A program made the translations under genes and the position numbers. The notes under the pieces were generated by a model that made no database searches, was not told the origin of the DNA, and saw only the letters and a program-made list of their open reading frames with translations. Shown here one piece after another: positions 1 to 11,874 of a stretch of DNA of 64,000 nucleotides; the first letter of the stretch is position 1, and every line of letters begins with the position of its first letter. This DNA comes from Clusia tigrina (lineage: Eukaryota; Arthropoda; Insecta; Diptera; Clusiidae), in assembly GCA_920105625.2 (NCBI GenBank), contig OV050030.1:213264325-213328324 (forward strand), read 5' to 3'.

Positions 1-1386
1 CTGTTATCAATTTAAGCTATCACTCATAGCTATGCTACCCTTGAGTCCCAAATCAAACACTGATAAAACTTCAAAGAGCCCTAACTTCTATACGGTGAGT
101 CCTATACCCATCAAAGTTTGTAACAATCAAATGTTTGTAACTTTTTACTGGAGCGACATAAAATCTTGAAATTCTGTGACAATAAAGTACTCGAGCCTCT
201 TGTCAATTTAAGCTATCACTCACAGCTATGCTACCTTGAGTCCCAAATTAAACACTGATAAAACTTCAAATGGCCCTAACGGTGCCTCATATACCTATCA
301 AAGTTTCCTACAATCAAGTGCTTGTAACTTCTTACTGGAGAGTCATAAAATCTTGAAATTTTGTGACAATAAAGTACTCGAGCCTCTTGTAAAGTTATGC
401 AATCGCTCGTAGCTATGCCACCCTTGAGTCCCAAATCAAACACTGATAAAACTTCAAATGGCCCTAACCTCTATACGGTGCGTCCTATACCCATCAAAGT
501 TTGTAACAATCAAATATTTGTAACTTTTTACTGGACCGTCATAAAATCTGGAAATTTTGTGACAATAAAGTAGTCGAGCCTCTTGTCAATTTAAGCTATC
601 ACTCATAGCTATGCTACCCTTGAGTCCCAAATTAAACACTGATAAAACTTCAAATGGCCCTAACGGTGCCTCATATACCTATCAAAGTTTCCTACAATCA
701 AGTGCTTGTAACTTCTTACTGGAGAGTCATAAAATCTTGAAATTTTGTGACAATAAAGTACTCGAGCCTCTTGTAAAGTTATGCAATCGCTCATAGCTAT
801 GCCACCCTTGAGTCCCAAATCAAACACTGATAAAACTTCAAATGGCCCTAACCTCTATACGGTGCGTCCTATACCCATCAAAGTGTGTAACAATCAAATA
901 TTTGTAACTTTTTACTGGACCGTCATAAAATCTGGAAATTTTGTGACAATAAAGTAGTCGAGCCTCTTGTCAATTTAAGCTATCACTCATAGCTATGCTA
1001 CCCTTGAGTCCCAAATCAAACACTGATAAAACTTCAAATGGCCCTAACTTCTATACGGTGCGTCATATACCTATCAAAGTTTCCAACAATCAAATGCTTG
1101 TAACTTTTCACGGGAGCGTCATAAAATCTTGAAATTTTGTAACAATAGAGTAGTCGAGCCTCTTGTCAATTTAAGCTATCACTCATAGCTATGCTACCCT
1201 TGAGTCCCAAATCAAACACTGATAAAACTTCAAATGGCCCTAACTTCTATACGGTGCGTCCTATACCTATCAAAGTTTCCAACAATCAAATGCTTGTAAC
1301 TTTTTACGGTAGCGTCATAAAATCTTGAAATTTTGTAACAATAAAGCACTAGAGCCTCTTATCAATTTACGCTATCGCTCATAGCT

Positions 1387-1574
1387 ATGCTACCCTTGAG
1401 TCCCAAATCAAACACTGATAAAACTTCAAATGGCCCTAACGGTGCGTCATATACCTACCAAAGTTTGCAACAATCAAGTGCTTGTAACTTTTTACTGGAG
1501 CGTCATAAAATCTGGAAATTTTGTGAGAATAAAGTACTCGAGCCTCTTATCAATTTAAGCTATCGCTCATAGCT
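1387..1574 (+). repeat. Reference short monomer (188 bp, type B)
   Basis: This represents the short class. The sequence passes directly from CCCTAAC to GGTGCGTC, omitting TTCTATAC. Linked differences are CGTCATATACC in place of CGTCCTATACC, AATCAAGTGCTTG in place of AATCAAATGTTTG, usually AAAATCTGGAAATTTTGTGAG in the second half, and TTATCAATTTAAGC before the hairpin. The linkage of these changes to the 8-bp indel shows that this is a genuine subfamily and not a repeated single deletion. Short and long monomers alternate in fixed patterns inside the higher-order repeats. Confidence 0.95.
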
Positions 1575-1950
1575 ATGCTACCCTTGAGTCCCAAATCAAA
1601 CACTGATAAAACTTCAAATGGCCCTAACGGTGCGTCATATACCTATCAAAGTTTGCAACAATCAAGTGCTTGTAACTTTTTACTGGAGCGTCATAAAATC
1701 TGGAAATTTTGAGAGAATAAAGTACTCGAGCCTCTTATCTATTTAAGCTATCGCTCATAGCTATGCTACCCTTGAGTCCCAAATCAAACACTGATAAAAC
1801 TTCAAATGGCCCTAACGGTGCGTCATATACCTATCAAAGTTTGCAACAATCAAGTGCTTGTAACTTTTTACATGAGTTACATAAAATCTGGAAATTTTGT
1901 GAGAATAAGGTACTCGAGCCTCTTATCAATTTAAGCTATCGCTCATAGCT

Positions 1951-2146
1951 ATGCTACCCTTGAGTCCCAAATCAAACACGTATAAAAATTTAAATGGCCC
2001 TAACTTCTATACGGTGCGTCCCACACCTATCAAAGTTTGCAACAATCAATTGCTTGCAACTTTTTACGGGAGCGTCATAAAATCTTGAAATTTTGTAACA
2101 ATAAAGTACTCGAGCCTGTTATCAATTTAAGCTATCGCTCATAGCT
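1951..2146 (+). repeat. Subfamily C monomer (ACACGTATAAAA variant)
   Basis: Here CACTGATAAAAC has become CACGTATAAAA, creating TATAAAA at 1981-1987, and the second half reads CAATCAATTGCTTGCAAC and TTTTACGGGAGCG. The subfamily recurs at a fixed slot in the HORs, for example 4067, 6084, 8396, 10707, 20526, 28-kb and 41-kb copies and in the delta family. The TATA-like heptamer is noted only as a sequence motif; there is no gene downstream. Confidence 0.85.
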
Positions 2147-3314
2147 ATGCCACCCTTGAGTCCCAAATCAAACACTGATAAAACTTCAAATAGCCCTAAC
2201 TTCTATACGGTGAGTCAAATACCCATCAAAGTTTGTAACAATCAAATGTTTGTAACTTTTTACTGGAGCGACATAAAATCTTGAAATTCTGTGACAATAA
2301 AGTACTCGAGCCTCTTGTCAATTTAAGCTATCAGTCACAGCTATGCTACCCTTGAGTCCCAAATTAAACACTGATAAAACTTCAAATGGCCCTAACGGTG
2401 CCTCATATACCTATCAAAGTTTCCTACAATCAAGTGCTTGTAACTTCTTACTGGAGAGTCATAAAATCTTGAAATTTTGTGACAATAAAGTACTCGAGCC
2501 TCTTGTAAAGTTATGCAATCGCTCATAGCTATGCCACCCTTGAGTCCCAAATCAAACACTGATAAAACTTCAAATGGCCCTAACCTCTATACGGTGCGTC
2601 CTATACCCATCAAAGTTTGTAACAATCAAATATTTGTAACTTTTTACTGGACCGTCATAAAATCTGGAAATTTTGTGACAATAAAGTAGTCGAGCCTCTT
2701 GTCAATTTAAGCTATCACTCATAGCTATGCTACCCTTGAGTCCCAAATCAAACACTGATAAAACTTCAAATGGCCCTAACTTCTATACGGTGCGTCCTAT
2801 ACCTATCAAAGTTTCCAACAATCAAATGCTTGTAACTTTTCACGGGAGCGTCATAAAATCTTGAAATTTTGTGACAATAAAGTACTCGAGCCTCTTGTCA
2901 ATTTAAGCTATCACTCATAGCTATGCTACCCTTGAGTCCCAAATCAAACACTGAGAAAACTTCAAAAGGCCCTAACTTCTATACGGTGCATCCTACACCT
3001 ATCAAAGTTTTCAACGTTCAAATGCTTGTAACTTCTTACTGGAGAGTCATAAAATCTTGAAATTTTGTGACAATAAAGTACTCGAGCCTCTTGTCAATTT
3101 AAGCTATCACTCATAGCTATGCTACCCTTGAGTCCCAAATCAAACACTGATAAAACTTCAAATGGCCCTAACTTCTATAGGGTGCATCCTACACCTATCA
3201 AAGTTTTCAACTTTCAAATGCTTGTAACTTCTTACTGGAGAGTCATAAAATCTTGAAATTTTGTGACAATAAAGTACTCGAGCCTCTTGTAAAGTTAAGC
3301 AATCGCTCATAGCT

Positions 3315-3502
3315 ATGCTACCCTTGAGCAACAAATCAACCACTGCTAAAACTGCAAATGGCCCTAACGGTGCGTCATATACCTATCAAAGTTTGCAACA
3401 ATCAATTGCTTCCAACTTTTTACGGTAGCGTCATAAAATCTTGAAATTTTGTAACAATAAAGCACTAGAGCCTCTTATCAATTTACGCTATCGCTCATAG
3501 CT
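3315..3502 (+). repeat. Subfamily D monomer (CAACCACTGCTAAAAC variant, 188 bp)
   Basis: This short monomer begins CTTGAGCAACAAATCAACC and continues CACTGCTAAAACTGC. It ends with GCACTAGAGCC, having lost XhoI, followed by TTTACGCTATCGCTC. Close relatives stand at 7644, 9955, 30849, 38266, 40578 and, with GAGTAAC in place of GAGCAAC, at 13614, 15540 and 44050. It always follows a monomer with TCTATAGGGTGCATCC and GTAAAGTTAAGCAATCG, so it is a diagnostic landmark for aligning HOR copies. Confidence 0.85.
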
Positions 3503-4458
3503 ATGCTACCCTTGAGTCCCAAATCAAAAACTGATAAAACTTCAAATGGCCCTAACGGTGCGTCATATACCTACCAAAGTTTGCAACAATCAAGTGCTTG
3601 TAACTTTTTACTGGAGCGTCATAAAATCTGGAAATTTTGTGAGAATAAAATACTCGAGCCTCTTATCAATTTAAGCTATCGCTCATAGCTATGCTACCCT
3701 TGAGTCCCAAATCAAACACTGATAAAACTTCAAATGGCCCTAACGGTGCGTCATATACATATCAAAGTTTGCAACAATCAAGTGCTTGTAACTTTTTACT
3801 GGAGCGTCATAAAATCTGGAAATTTTGAGAGAATAAAGTACTCGAGCCTCTTATCTATTTAAGCTATCGCTCATAGCTATGCTACCCTTGAGTCCCAAAT
3901 CAAACACTGGTAAAACTTCAAATGGCCCTAACGGTGCGTCATATACCTATCAAAGTTTGCAACAATCAAGTGCTTGTAACTTTTTACATGAGTTACATAA
4001 AATCAAGAAATTTTGTGAGAATATGGTACTCGAGCCTCTTATCAATTTAAGCTATCGCTCATAGCTATGCTACCCTTGAGTCCCAAATCAAACACGTATA
4101 AAAATTTAAATGGCCTTAACTTCTATACGGTGCGTCCCACACCTATCAAAGTTTGCAACAATCAATTGCTTGCAACTTTTTACGGGAGCGTCATAAAATC
4201 TTGAAATTTTGTAACAATAAAGTACTCGAGCCTGTTATGAATTTAATCTATCGCTCATAGCTATGCCACCCTTGAGTCCCAAATCAAACACTGATAAAAC
4301 TTCAAATAGCCCTAACTTCTATACGGTCAGTCCTATACCCATCAAAGTTTGTAACAATCAAATGTTTGTAACTTTTTACTGGAGCGACATAAAATCTTGA
4401 AATTCTGTGACAATAAACTACTCGAGCCTCTTGTCAATTTAAGCTATCACTCACAGCT

Positions 4459-4564
4459 ATGCTACCCTTGAGTCCCAAATCAAACACTGATAAAACTTCA
4501 AATGGCCCTAACTTCTATACGGTGCGTCCTATACTTATCAAAGTTTAAGCTATCACTCATAGCT
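4459..4564 (+). repeat. 106-bp monomer with a 90-bp internal deletion
   Basis: The sequence jumps from ATCAAAGTTT to AAGCTATCACTC near 4544-4547, removing 90 bp that normally run from after GTTT to just before AAGC in TTTAAGC. TTT is present on both sides, so the junction shows 3-bp microhomology. Identical junctions are at 26699-26804 and 31993-32098. A single origin followed by copying is more likely than three independent events. Confidence 0.92.
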
Positions 4565-5331
4565 ATGCTACCCTTGAGTCCCTAATCAAACACTGATAAA
4601 ACTTCAAATGTCCCTGACGGTGCGTCATATACCTATCAAAGTTTGCAACAATCAAATGCTTGTAACTTCTTACTGGAGAGTCATAAAATCTTGAAATTTT
4701 GTGACAATAAAGTACTCGAGCCTCTTGTAAAGTTAAGCAATCGCTCATAGCTATGCCACCCTTGAGTCCCAAATCAAACACTGATAAAACTTCAAATGGC
4801 CCTAACTTCTATACGGTGCGTCCTATACCCATCAAATTTTGTAACAATCAAATGTTTGTAACTTTTTACTGGAGCGTCATAAAATCTTGAAATTTTGTGA
4901 CAATAAAGTACTCGAGCCTCTTGTCAATTTAAGCTATCACTCATAGCTATGCTACCCTTGAGTCCCAAATCAAACACTGAAAAAACTTCAAATGGCCCTA
5001 ACTTCTATAGGGTGCAACCTACACCTATCAAAGTTTTCAACGTTCAAATGCTTGTAACTTCTTACTGGAGAGTCATAAAATCTTGAAATTTTGTGACAAT
5101 AAAGTACTCGAGCCTCTTGTAAAGTTTAGCAATCGCTCATAGCTATGCTACCCTTGAGTCCCAAATCAACCACTGCTAAACTTCAAATGGCCCTAACGGT
5201 GCGTCATATACCTATCAAAGTTTGCAACAATCAATTGCTTGCAATTTTTTACGGTAGCGTCATAAAATCTTGAAATTTTGTGACAATAAAGTACTCGAGC
5301 CTCTTGTAAAGTTAAGCAATCGCTCATAGCC

Positions 5332-6475
5332 ATGCCACCCTTGAGTGCCAAATCAAACACTGATAAAACTTCAAATGGCCCTAACGGTGCGTCATATACC
5401 TATCAAAGTTTGCAACAATCAATTGCTTGCAACTTTTTACGGTAGCGTCATAAAATCTTGAAATTTTGTAACAATAAAGCACTAGAGCCTCTTATCAATT
5501 TACGCTATCGCTCATAGCTATGCTACCCTTGAGTCCCAAATCAAACACTGATAAAACTTCAAATGGCCCTAACGGTGCGTCATATACCTACCAAAGTTTG
5601 CAACAATCAAGTGCTTGTAACTTTTTACTGGAGCGTCATAAAATCTGGAAATTTTGTGAGAATAAAGTACTCGAGCCTCTTATCAATTTAAGCTATCGCT
5701 CATAGCTATGCTACCCTTGAGTCCCAAATCAAACACTGATAAAACTTCAAATGGCCCTAACGGTGCATCATATACCTATCAAAGTTTGCAACAATCAAGT
5801 GCTTGTAACTTTTTACTGGAGCGTCATAAAATCTGGAAATTTTGAGAGAATAAAGTACTCGAGCCTCTTATCTATTTAAGCTATCGCTCATAGCTAAGCT
5901 ACCCTTGAGTCCCAAATCAAACACTGATAAAACTTCAAATGGCCCTAACGGTGCGTCATATACCTATCAAAGTTTGCAACAATCAAGTGCTTGTAACTTT
6001 TTACATGAGTTACATAAAATCTGGAAATTTTGTGAGAATAAGGTACTCGAGCCTCTTATCAATTTAAGCTATCGCTCATAGCTATGCTACCCTTGAGTCC
6101 CAAATCAAACACGTATAAAAATTTAAATGGCCCTAACTTCTATACGGTGCGTCCCACACCTATCAAAGTTTGCAACAATCAATTGCTTGCAACTTTTTAC
6201 GGGAGCGTCATAAAATCTTGAAATTTTGTAACAATAAAGTACTCGAGCCTGTTATCAATTTAAGCTATCGCTCATAGCTATGCTACCCTTGAGTCCCAAA
6301 TCAAACACTGATAAAACTTCAAATAGCCCTAACTTCTATACGGTGAGTCCTATACCCATCAAAGTTTGTAACAATCAAATGTTTGTAACTTTTTACTGGA
6401 GCGACATAAAATCTTGAAATTCTGTGACAATAAAGTACTCGAGCCTCTTGTCAATTTAAGCTATCACTCACAGCT
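5332..6475 (+). repeat. Six-monomer block copied from the 1.2-2.3 kb region
   Basis: Landmarks at 5332, 5520, 5708, 5896, 6084 and 6280 reproduce those at 1191-2147 with offset 4,133. Correspondence starts inside the 5332 monomer, which is short here but long at 1191, so its first half is of other origin. It continues to about 6995 in the next block. At 5896 the ATG reads AAG (GCTAAGCTACCC), a private change shared with 39606. Confidence 0.82.
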
Positions 6476-8787
6476 ATGCTACCCTTGAGTCCCAAATTAA
6501 ACACTGATAAAACTTCAAATGGCCCTAACGGTGCCTCATATACCTATCAAAGTTTCCTACAATCAAGTGCTTGTAACTTCTTACTGGAGAGTCATAAAAT
6601 CTTGAAATTTTGTGACAATAAAGTACTCGAGCCTCTTGTAAAGTTATGCAATCGCTCATAGCTATGCCACCCTTGAGTCCCAAATCAAACACTGATAAAA
6701 CTTCAAATGGCCCTAACCTCTATACGGTGCGTCCTATACCCATCAAAGTTTGTAACAATCAAATATTTGTAACTTTTTACTGGACCGTCATAAAATCTGG
6801 AAATTTTGTGACAATAAAGTAGTCGAGCCTCTTGTCAATTTAAGCTATCACTCATAGCTATGCTACCCTTGAGTCCCAAATCAAACACTGATAAAACTTC
6901 AAATGGCCCTAACTTCTATACGGTGCGTCCTATACCTATCAAAGTTTCCAACAATCAAATGCTTGTAACTTTTCACGGGAGCGTCATAAAATCTTGAAAT
7001 TTTGTAACAATAAAGTACTCGAGCCTCTTATCAATTTTAGCTATCGCTCATAGCTTTGCTACCCTTGTGTCCCAAATCAAACACTGAAAAAACTTCAAAT
7101 CGCCCTAACTTCTATACGGTGCGTCCTATACCCATCAAAGTTTGTAACAATCAAATGTTTGTAACTTTTTACTGGAGCGTCATAAAATCTTGAAATTTTG
7201 TGACAATAAAGTACTCGAGCCTCTTGTCAATTTAAGCTATCACTCATAGCTATGCTACCCTTGAGTCCCAAATCAAACACTGAGAAAACTTCAAAAGGCC
7301 CTAACTTCTATACGGTGCATCCTACACCTATCCAAGTTTTCAACGTTCAAATGCTTGTAACTTCTTACTGGAGAGTCATAAAATCTTGAAATTTTGTGAC
7401 AATAAAGTACTCGAGCCTCTTGTCAATTTAAGCTATCACTCATAGCTATGCTACCCTTGAGTCCCAAATCAAACACTGATAAAACTTCAAATGGCCCTAA
7501 CTTCTATAGGGTGCATCCTACACCTATCAAAGTTTTCAACGTTCAAATGCTTGTAACTTCTTACTGGAGAGTCATAAAATCTTGAAATTTTGTGACAATA
7601 AAGTACTCGAGCCTCTTGTAAAGTTAAGCAATCGCTCATAGCTATGCTACCCTTGAGCAACAAATCAACCACTGCTAAAACTGCAAATGGCCCTAACGGT
7701 GCGTCATATACCTATCAAAGTTTGCAACAATCAATTGCTTGCAACTTTTTACGGTAGCGTCATAAAATCTTGAAATTTTGTAACAATAAAGCACTAGAGC
7801 CTCTTATTAATTTACGCTATCGCTCATAGCTATGCTACTCTTGAGTCCCAAATCAAACACTGATAAAACTTCAAATGGCCCTAACGGTGCGTCATATACC
7901 TACCAAAGTTTGCAACAATCAAGTGCTTGTAACTTTTTACTGGAGCGTCATAAAATCTGGAAATTTTGTGAGAATAAAGTACTCGAGCCTCTTATCAATT
8001 TAAGCTATCGCTCATAGCTATGCTACCCTTGAGTCCCAAATCAAACACTGATAAAACTTCAAATGGCAATAACGGTGCGTCATATACCTATCAAAGTTTG
8101 CAACAATCAAGTGCTTGTAACTTTTTACTGGAGCGTCATAAAATCTGGAAATTTTGAGAGAATAAAGTACTCGAGCCTCTTATCTATTTAAGCTATCGCT
8201 CATAGCTATGCTACCCTTGAGTCCCAAATCAAACACTGGTAAAACTTCAAATGGCCCTAACGGTGCGTCATATACCTATCAAAGTTTGCAACAATCAAGT
8301 GCTTGTAACTTTTTACATGAGTTACATAAAATCAGGAAATTTTGTGAGAATAAGGTACTCGAGCCTCTTATCAATTTAAGCTATCGCTCATAGCTATGCT
8401 ACCCTTGAGTCCCAAATCAAACACGTATAAAAATTTAAATGGCCCTAACTTCTATACGGTGCGTCCCACACCTATCAAAGTTTGCAACAATCAATTGCTT
8501 GCAACTTTTTACGGGAGCGTCATAAAATCTTGAAATTTTGTAACAATAAAGTACTCGAGCCTGTTATCAATTTAAGCTATCGCTCATAGCTATGCTACCC
8601 TTGAGTCCCAAATCAAACACTGATAAAACTTCAAATAGCCCTAACTTCTATACGGTGAGTCCTATACCCATCAAAGTTTGTAACAATCAAATGTTTGTAA
8701 CTTTTTACTGGAGCGACATAAAATCTTGAAATTCTGTGACAATAAAGTACTCGAGCCTCTTGTCAATTTAAGCTATCACTCACAGCT
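6476..8787 (+). repeat. Beta HOR, unit 1 (12-mer, 2,312 bp)
   Basis: The unit has monomers at 6476(S), 6664, 6860, 7056, 7252, 7448, 7644(S), 7832(S), 8020(S), 8208(S), 8396 and 8592, where S means 188 bp; 5x188 + 7x196 = 2,312. Slot markers include CCTCATATACC with TTTCCTAC, the TTTGCTACCCTTGTG variant, the GAGAAAACTTCAAAAGG variant, TCTATAGGGTGCATCC, subfamily D, GGCAATAACGG, CACTGGTAAAAC with TTACATGAGTTAC, subfamily C, and TAGCCC with GGTGAGTCC. All recur in the same order 2,312 bp on. Confidence 0.93.
7056..7251 (+). repeat. Subfamily E monomer (TTTGCTACCCTTGTGTCCC variant)
   Basis: The monomer start ATGCTACCC is TTGCTACCC, so the preceding palindrome reads ATAGCTTT, and GAGTCCC is GTGTCCC. 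CACTGAAAAAAC replaces CACTGATAAAAC. The same slot is filled by this variant in each beta-type copy: 9367, 11679, 33838, 34614, 39990 and about 42302. Loss of the palindrome in one defined HOR slot parallels the way alternate monomers of other satellites differ in protein-binding boxes, but no such box is known here. Confidence 0.8.
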
Positions 8788-11098
8788 ATGCTACCCTTGA
8801 GTCCCAAATTAAACACTGATAAAACTTCAAATGGCCCTAACGGTGCCTCATATACCTATCAAAGTTTCCTACAATCAAGTGCTTGTAACTTCTTACTGGA
8901 GAGTCATAAAATCTTGAAATTTTGTGACAATAAAGTACTCGAGCCTCTTGTAAAGTTATGCAATCGCTCTAGCTATGCCACCCTTGAGTCCCAAATCAAA
9001 CACTGAGAAAACTTCAAATGGCCCTAACCTCTATACGGTGCGTCCTATACCCATCAAAGTTTGTAACAATCAAATATTTGTAACTTTTTACTGGAGTGTC
9101 ATAAAATCTTGAAATTTTGTGACAATAAAGTAGTCGAGCCTCTTGTCAATTTAAGCTATCACTCATAGCTATGCTACCCTTGAGTCCCAAATCAAACACT
9201 GATAAAACTTCAAATGGCCCTAACTTCTATACGGTGCGTCCTATACCTATCAAAGTTTCCAACAATCAAATGCTTGTAACTTTTCACGGGAGCGTCATAA
9301 AATCTTGAAATTTTGTAACAATAAAGTACTCGAGCCTCTTATCAATTTTAGCTATCGCTCATAGCTTTGCTACCCTTGTGTCCCAAATCAAACACTGAAA
9401 AAACTTCAAATGGCCCTAACTTCTATACGGTGCGTCCTATACCCATCAAAGTTTGTAACAATCAAATGTTTGTAACTTTTTACTGGAGCGTCATAAAATC
9501 TTGAAATTTTGTGACAATAAAGTACTCGAGCCTCTTGTCAATTTAAGCTATCACTCATAGCTATGCTACCCTTGAGTCCCAAATCAAACACTGAGAAAAC
9601 TTCAAAAGGCCCTAACTTCTATACGGTGCATCCTACACCTATCAAAGTTTTCAACGTTCAAATGCTTGTAACTTCTTACTGGAGAGTCATAAAATCTTGA
9701 AATTTTGTGACAATAAAGTACTCGAGCCTCTTGTCAATTTAAGCTATCACTCATAGCTATGCTACCCTTGAGTCCCAAATCAAACACTGATAAAACTTCA
9801 AATGGCCCTAACTTCTATAGGGTGCATCCTACACCTATCAAAGTTTTCAACGTTCAAATGCTTGTAACTTCTTACTGGAGAGTCATAAAATCTTGAAATT
9901 TTGTGACAATAAAGTACTCGAGCCTCTTGTAAAGTTAAGCAATCGCTCATAGCTATGCTACCCTTGAGCAACAAATCAACCACTGCTAAAACTGCAAATG
10001 GCCCTAACGGTGCGTCATATACCTATCAAAGTTTGCAACAATCAATTGCTTGCAACTTTTTACGGTAGCGTCATAAAATCTTGAAATTTTGTAACAATAA
10101 AGCACTAGAGCCTCTTATTAATTTACGCTATCGCTCATAGCTATGCTACTCTTGAGTCCCAAATCAAACACTGATAAAACTTCAAATGGCCCTAACGGTG
10201 CGTCATATACCTACCAAAGTTTGCAACAATCAAGTGCTTGTAACTTTTTACTGGAGCGTCATAAAATCTGGAAATTTTGTGAGAATAAAGTACTCGAGCC
10301 TCTTATCAATTTAAGCTATCGCTCATAGCTATGCTACCCTTGAGTCCCAAATCAAACACTGATAAAACTTCAAATGGCAATAACGGTGCGTCATATACCT
10401 ATCAAAGTTTGCAACAATCAAGTGCTTGTAACTTTTTACTGGAGCGTCATAAAATCTGGAAATTTTGAGAGAATAAAGTACTCGAGCCTCTTATCTATTT
10501 AAGCTATCGCTCATAGCTATGCTACCCTTGAGTCCCAAATCAAACACTGGTAAAACTTCAAATGGCCCTAACGGTGCGTCATATACCTATCAAAGTTTGC
10601 AACAATCAAGTGCTTGTAACTTTTTACATGAGTTACATAAAATCAGGAAATTTTGTGAGAATAAGGTACTCGAGCCTCTTATCAATTTAAGCTATCGCTC
10701 ATAGCTATGCTACCCTTGAGTCCCAAATCAAACACGTATAAAAATTTAAATGGCCCTAACTTCTATACGGTGCGTCCCACACCTATCAAAGTTTGCAACA
10801 ATCAATTGCTTGCAACTTTTTACGGGAGCGTCATAAAATCTTGAAATTTTGTAACAATAAAGTACTCGAGCCTGTTATCAATTTAAGCTATCGCTCATAG
10901 CTATGCTACCCTTGAGTCCCAAATCAAACACTGATAAAACTTCAAATAGCCCTAACTTCTATACGGTGAGTCCTATACCCATCAAAGTTTGTAACAATCA
11001 AATATTTGTAACTTTTTACTGGAGTGTCATAAAATCTTGAAATTTTGTGACAATAAAGTAGTCGAGCCTCTTGTCAATTTAAGCTATCACTCACAGCT
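8788..11098 (+). repeat. Beta HOR, unit 2 (12-mer, 2,311 bp)
   Basis: The twelve slots follow the same order as unit 1. It is one base shorter because of a lost base in GCTCTAGCTATG near 8968. Differences noticed include CACTGAGAAAAC in place of CACTGATAAAAC at the second slot and GTGTCATAAAATC in place of CCGTCATAAAATC there. The pair is a young tandem duplication. Confidence 0.93.
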
Positions 11099-11874
11099 AT
11101 GCTACCCTTGAGTCCCAAATTAAACACTGATAAAACTTCAAATGGCCCTAACGGTGCCTCATATACCTATCAAAGTTTCCTACAATCAAGTGCTTGTAAC
11201 TTCTTACTGGAGAGTCATAAAATCTTGAAATTTTGTGACAATAAAGTACTCGAGCCTCTTGTAAAGTTATGCAATCGCTCATAGCTATGCCACCCTTGAG
11301 TCCCAAATCAAACACTGAGAAAACTTCAAATGGCCCTAACCTCTATACGGTGCGTCCTATACCCATCAAAGTTTGTAACAATCAAATATTTGTAACTTTT
11401 TACTGGAGTGTCATAAAATCTTGAAATTTTGTGACAATAAAGTAGTCGAGCCTCTTGTCAATTTAAGCTATCACTCATAGCTATGCTACCCTTGAGTCCC
11501 AAATCAAACACTGATAAAACTTCAAATGGCCCTAACTTCTATACGGTGCGTCCTATACCTATCAAAGTTTCCAACAATCAAATGCTTGTAACTTTTCACG
11601 GGAGCGTCATAAAATCTTGAAATTTTGTAACAATAAAGTACTCGAGCCTCTTATCAATTTTAGCTATCGCTCATAGCTTTGCTACCCTTGTGTCCCAAAT
11701 CAAACACTGAAAAAACTTCAAATTGCCCTAACTTCTATACGGTGCGTCCTATACCCATCAAAGTTTGTAACAATCAAATGTTTGTAACTTTTTACTGGAG
11801 CGTCATAAAATCTTGAAATTTTGTGACAATAAAGTACTCGAGCCTCTTGTCAATTTACGCTATCACTCATAGCT
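11099..11874 (+). repeat. Beta HOR, partial third unit (four monomers)
   Basis: The slots at 11099, 11287, 11483 and 11679 continue the beta order. At 11875 the expected GAGAAAACTTCAAAAGG slot is replaced by a related but different monomer with CACACCTAGCAAAG. The HOR breaks off here. Confidence 0.85.

Larger units (their letters stand above)
1..2342 (+). repeat. Left-edge sub-array (about 12 monomers)
   Basis: The window opens inside a monomer; landmarks then fall at 32, 228 (187 bp, one C lost), 415, 611, 799, 995, 1191, 1387, 1575, 1763, 1951 and 2147. The order of short and long copies from 228 to about 1850 is repeated at 28341-29960, offset 28,113-28,114. The 1387-2342 portion is repeated at 34810-35765 (offset 33,423) and 5520-6475 (offset 4,133). 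It is therefore one member of a dispersed multi-monomer block family. Confidence 0.85.
2343..5331 (+). repeat. Alpha block copy 1 (contains a 106-bp monomer)
   Basis: Landmarks lie at 2343, 2531, 2727, 2923, 3119, 3315, 3503, 3691, 3879, 4067, 4263, 4459, 4565, 4753, 4949 and 5145. The interval 4459-4564 is a monomer shortened to 106 bp. The block matches 29877-32865 at a constant offset of 27,534, including the shortened monomer (31993-32098). Its first part also matches 37294-38550 at offset 34,951. The constant offset over about 3 kb, with the same subfamily order and the same rare deletion, shows descent by block duplication. Confidence 0.88.

Noticed and set aside
611..796. Recurrent 61-residue plus-strand reading frames as a family of small proteins
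   Set aside because: They sit only in 188-bp monomers, change frame at each junction, have no ribosome or splice context, and vary freely between copies. They follow from the repeat unit.
3158..3343. Recurrent 61-residue minus-strand reading frames as genes
   Set aside because: They overlap the same repeat on the other strand, appear only in monomers with certain point changes, and show no domain, signal or membrane pattern I recognise.
4459..4564. An inverted segment at the short monomers
   Set aside because: The sequence on both sides reads in the same orientation; the short length is fully explained by a 90-bp deletion.
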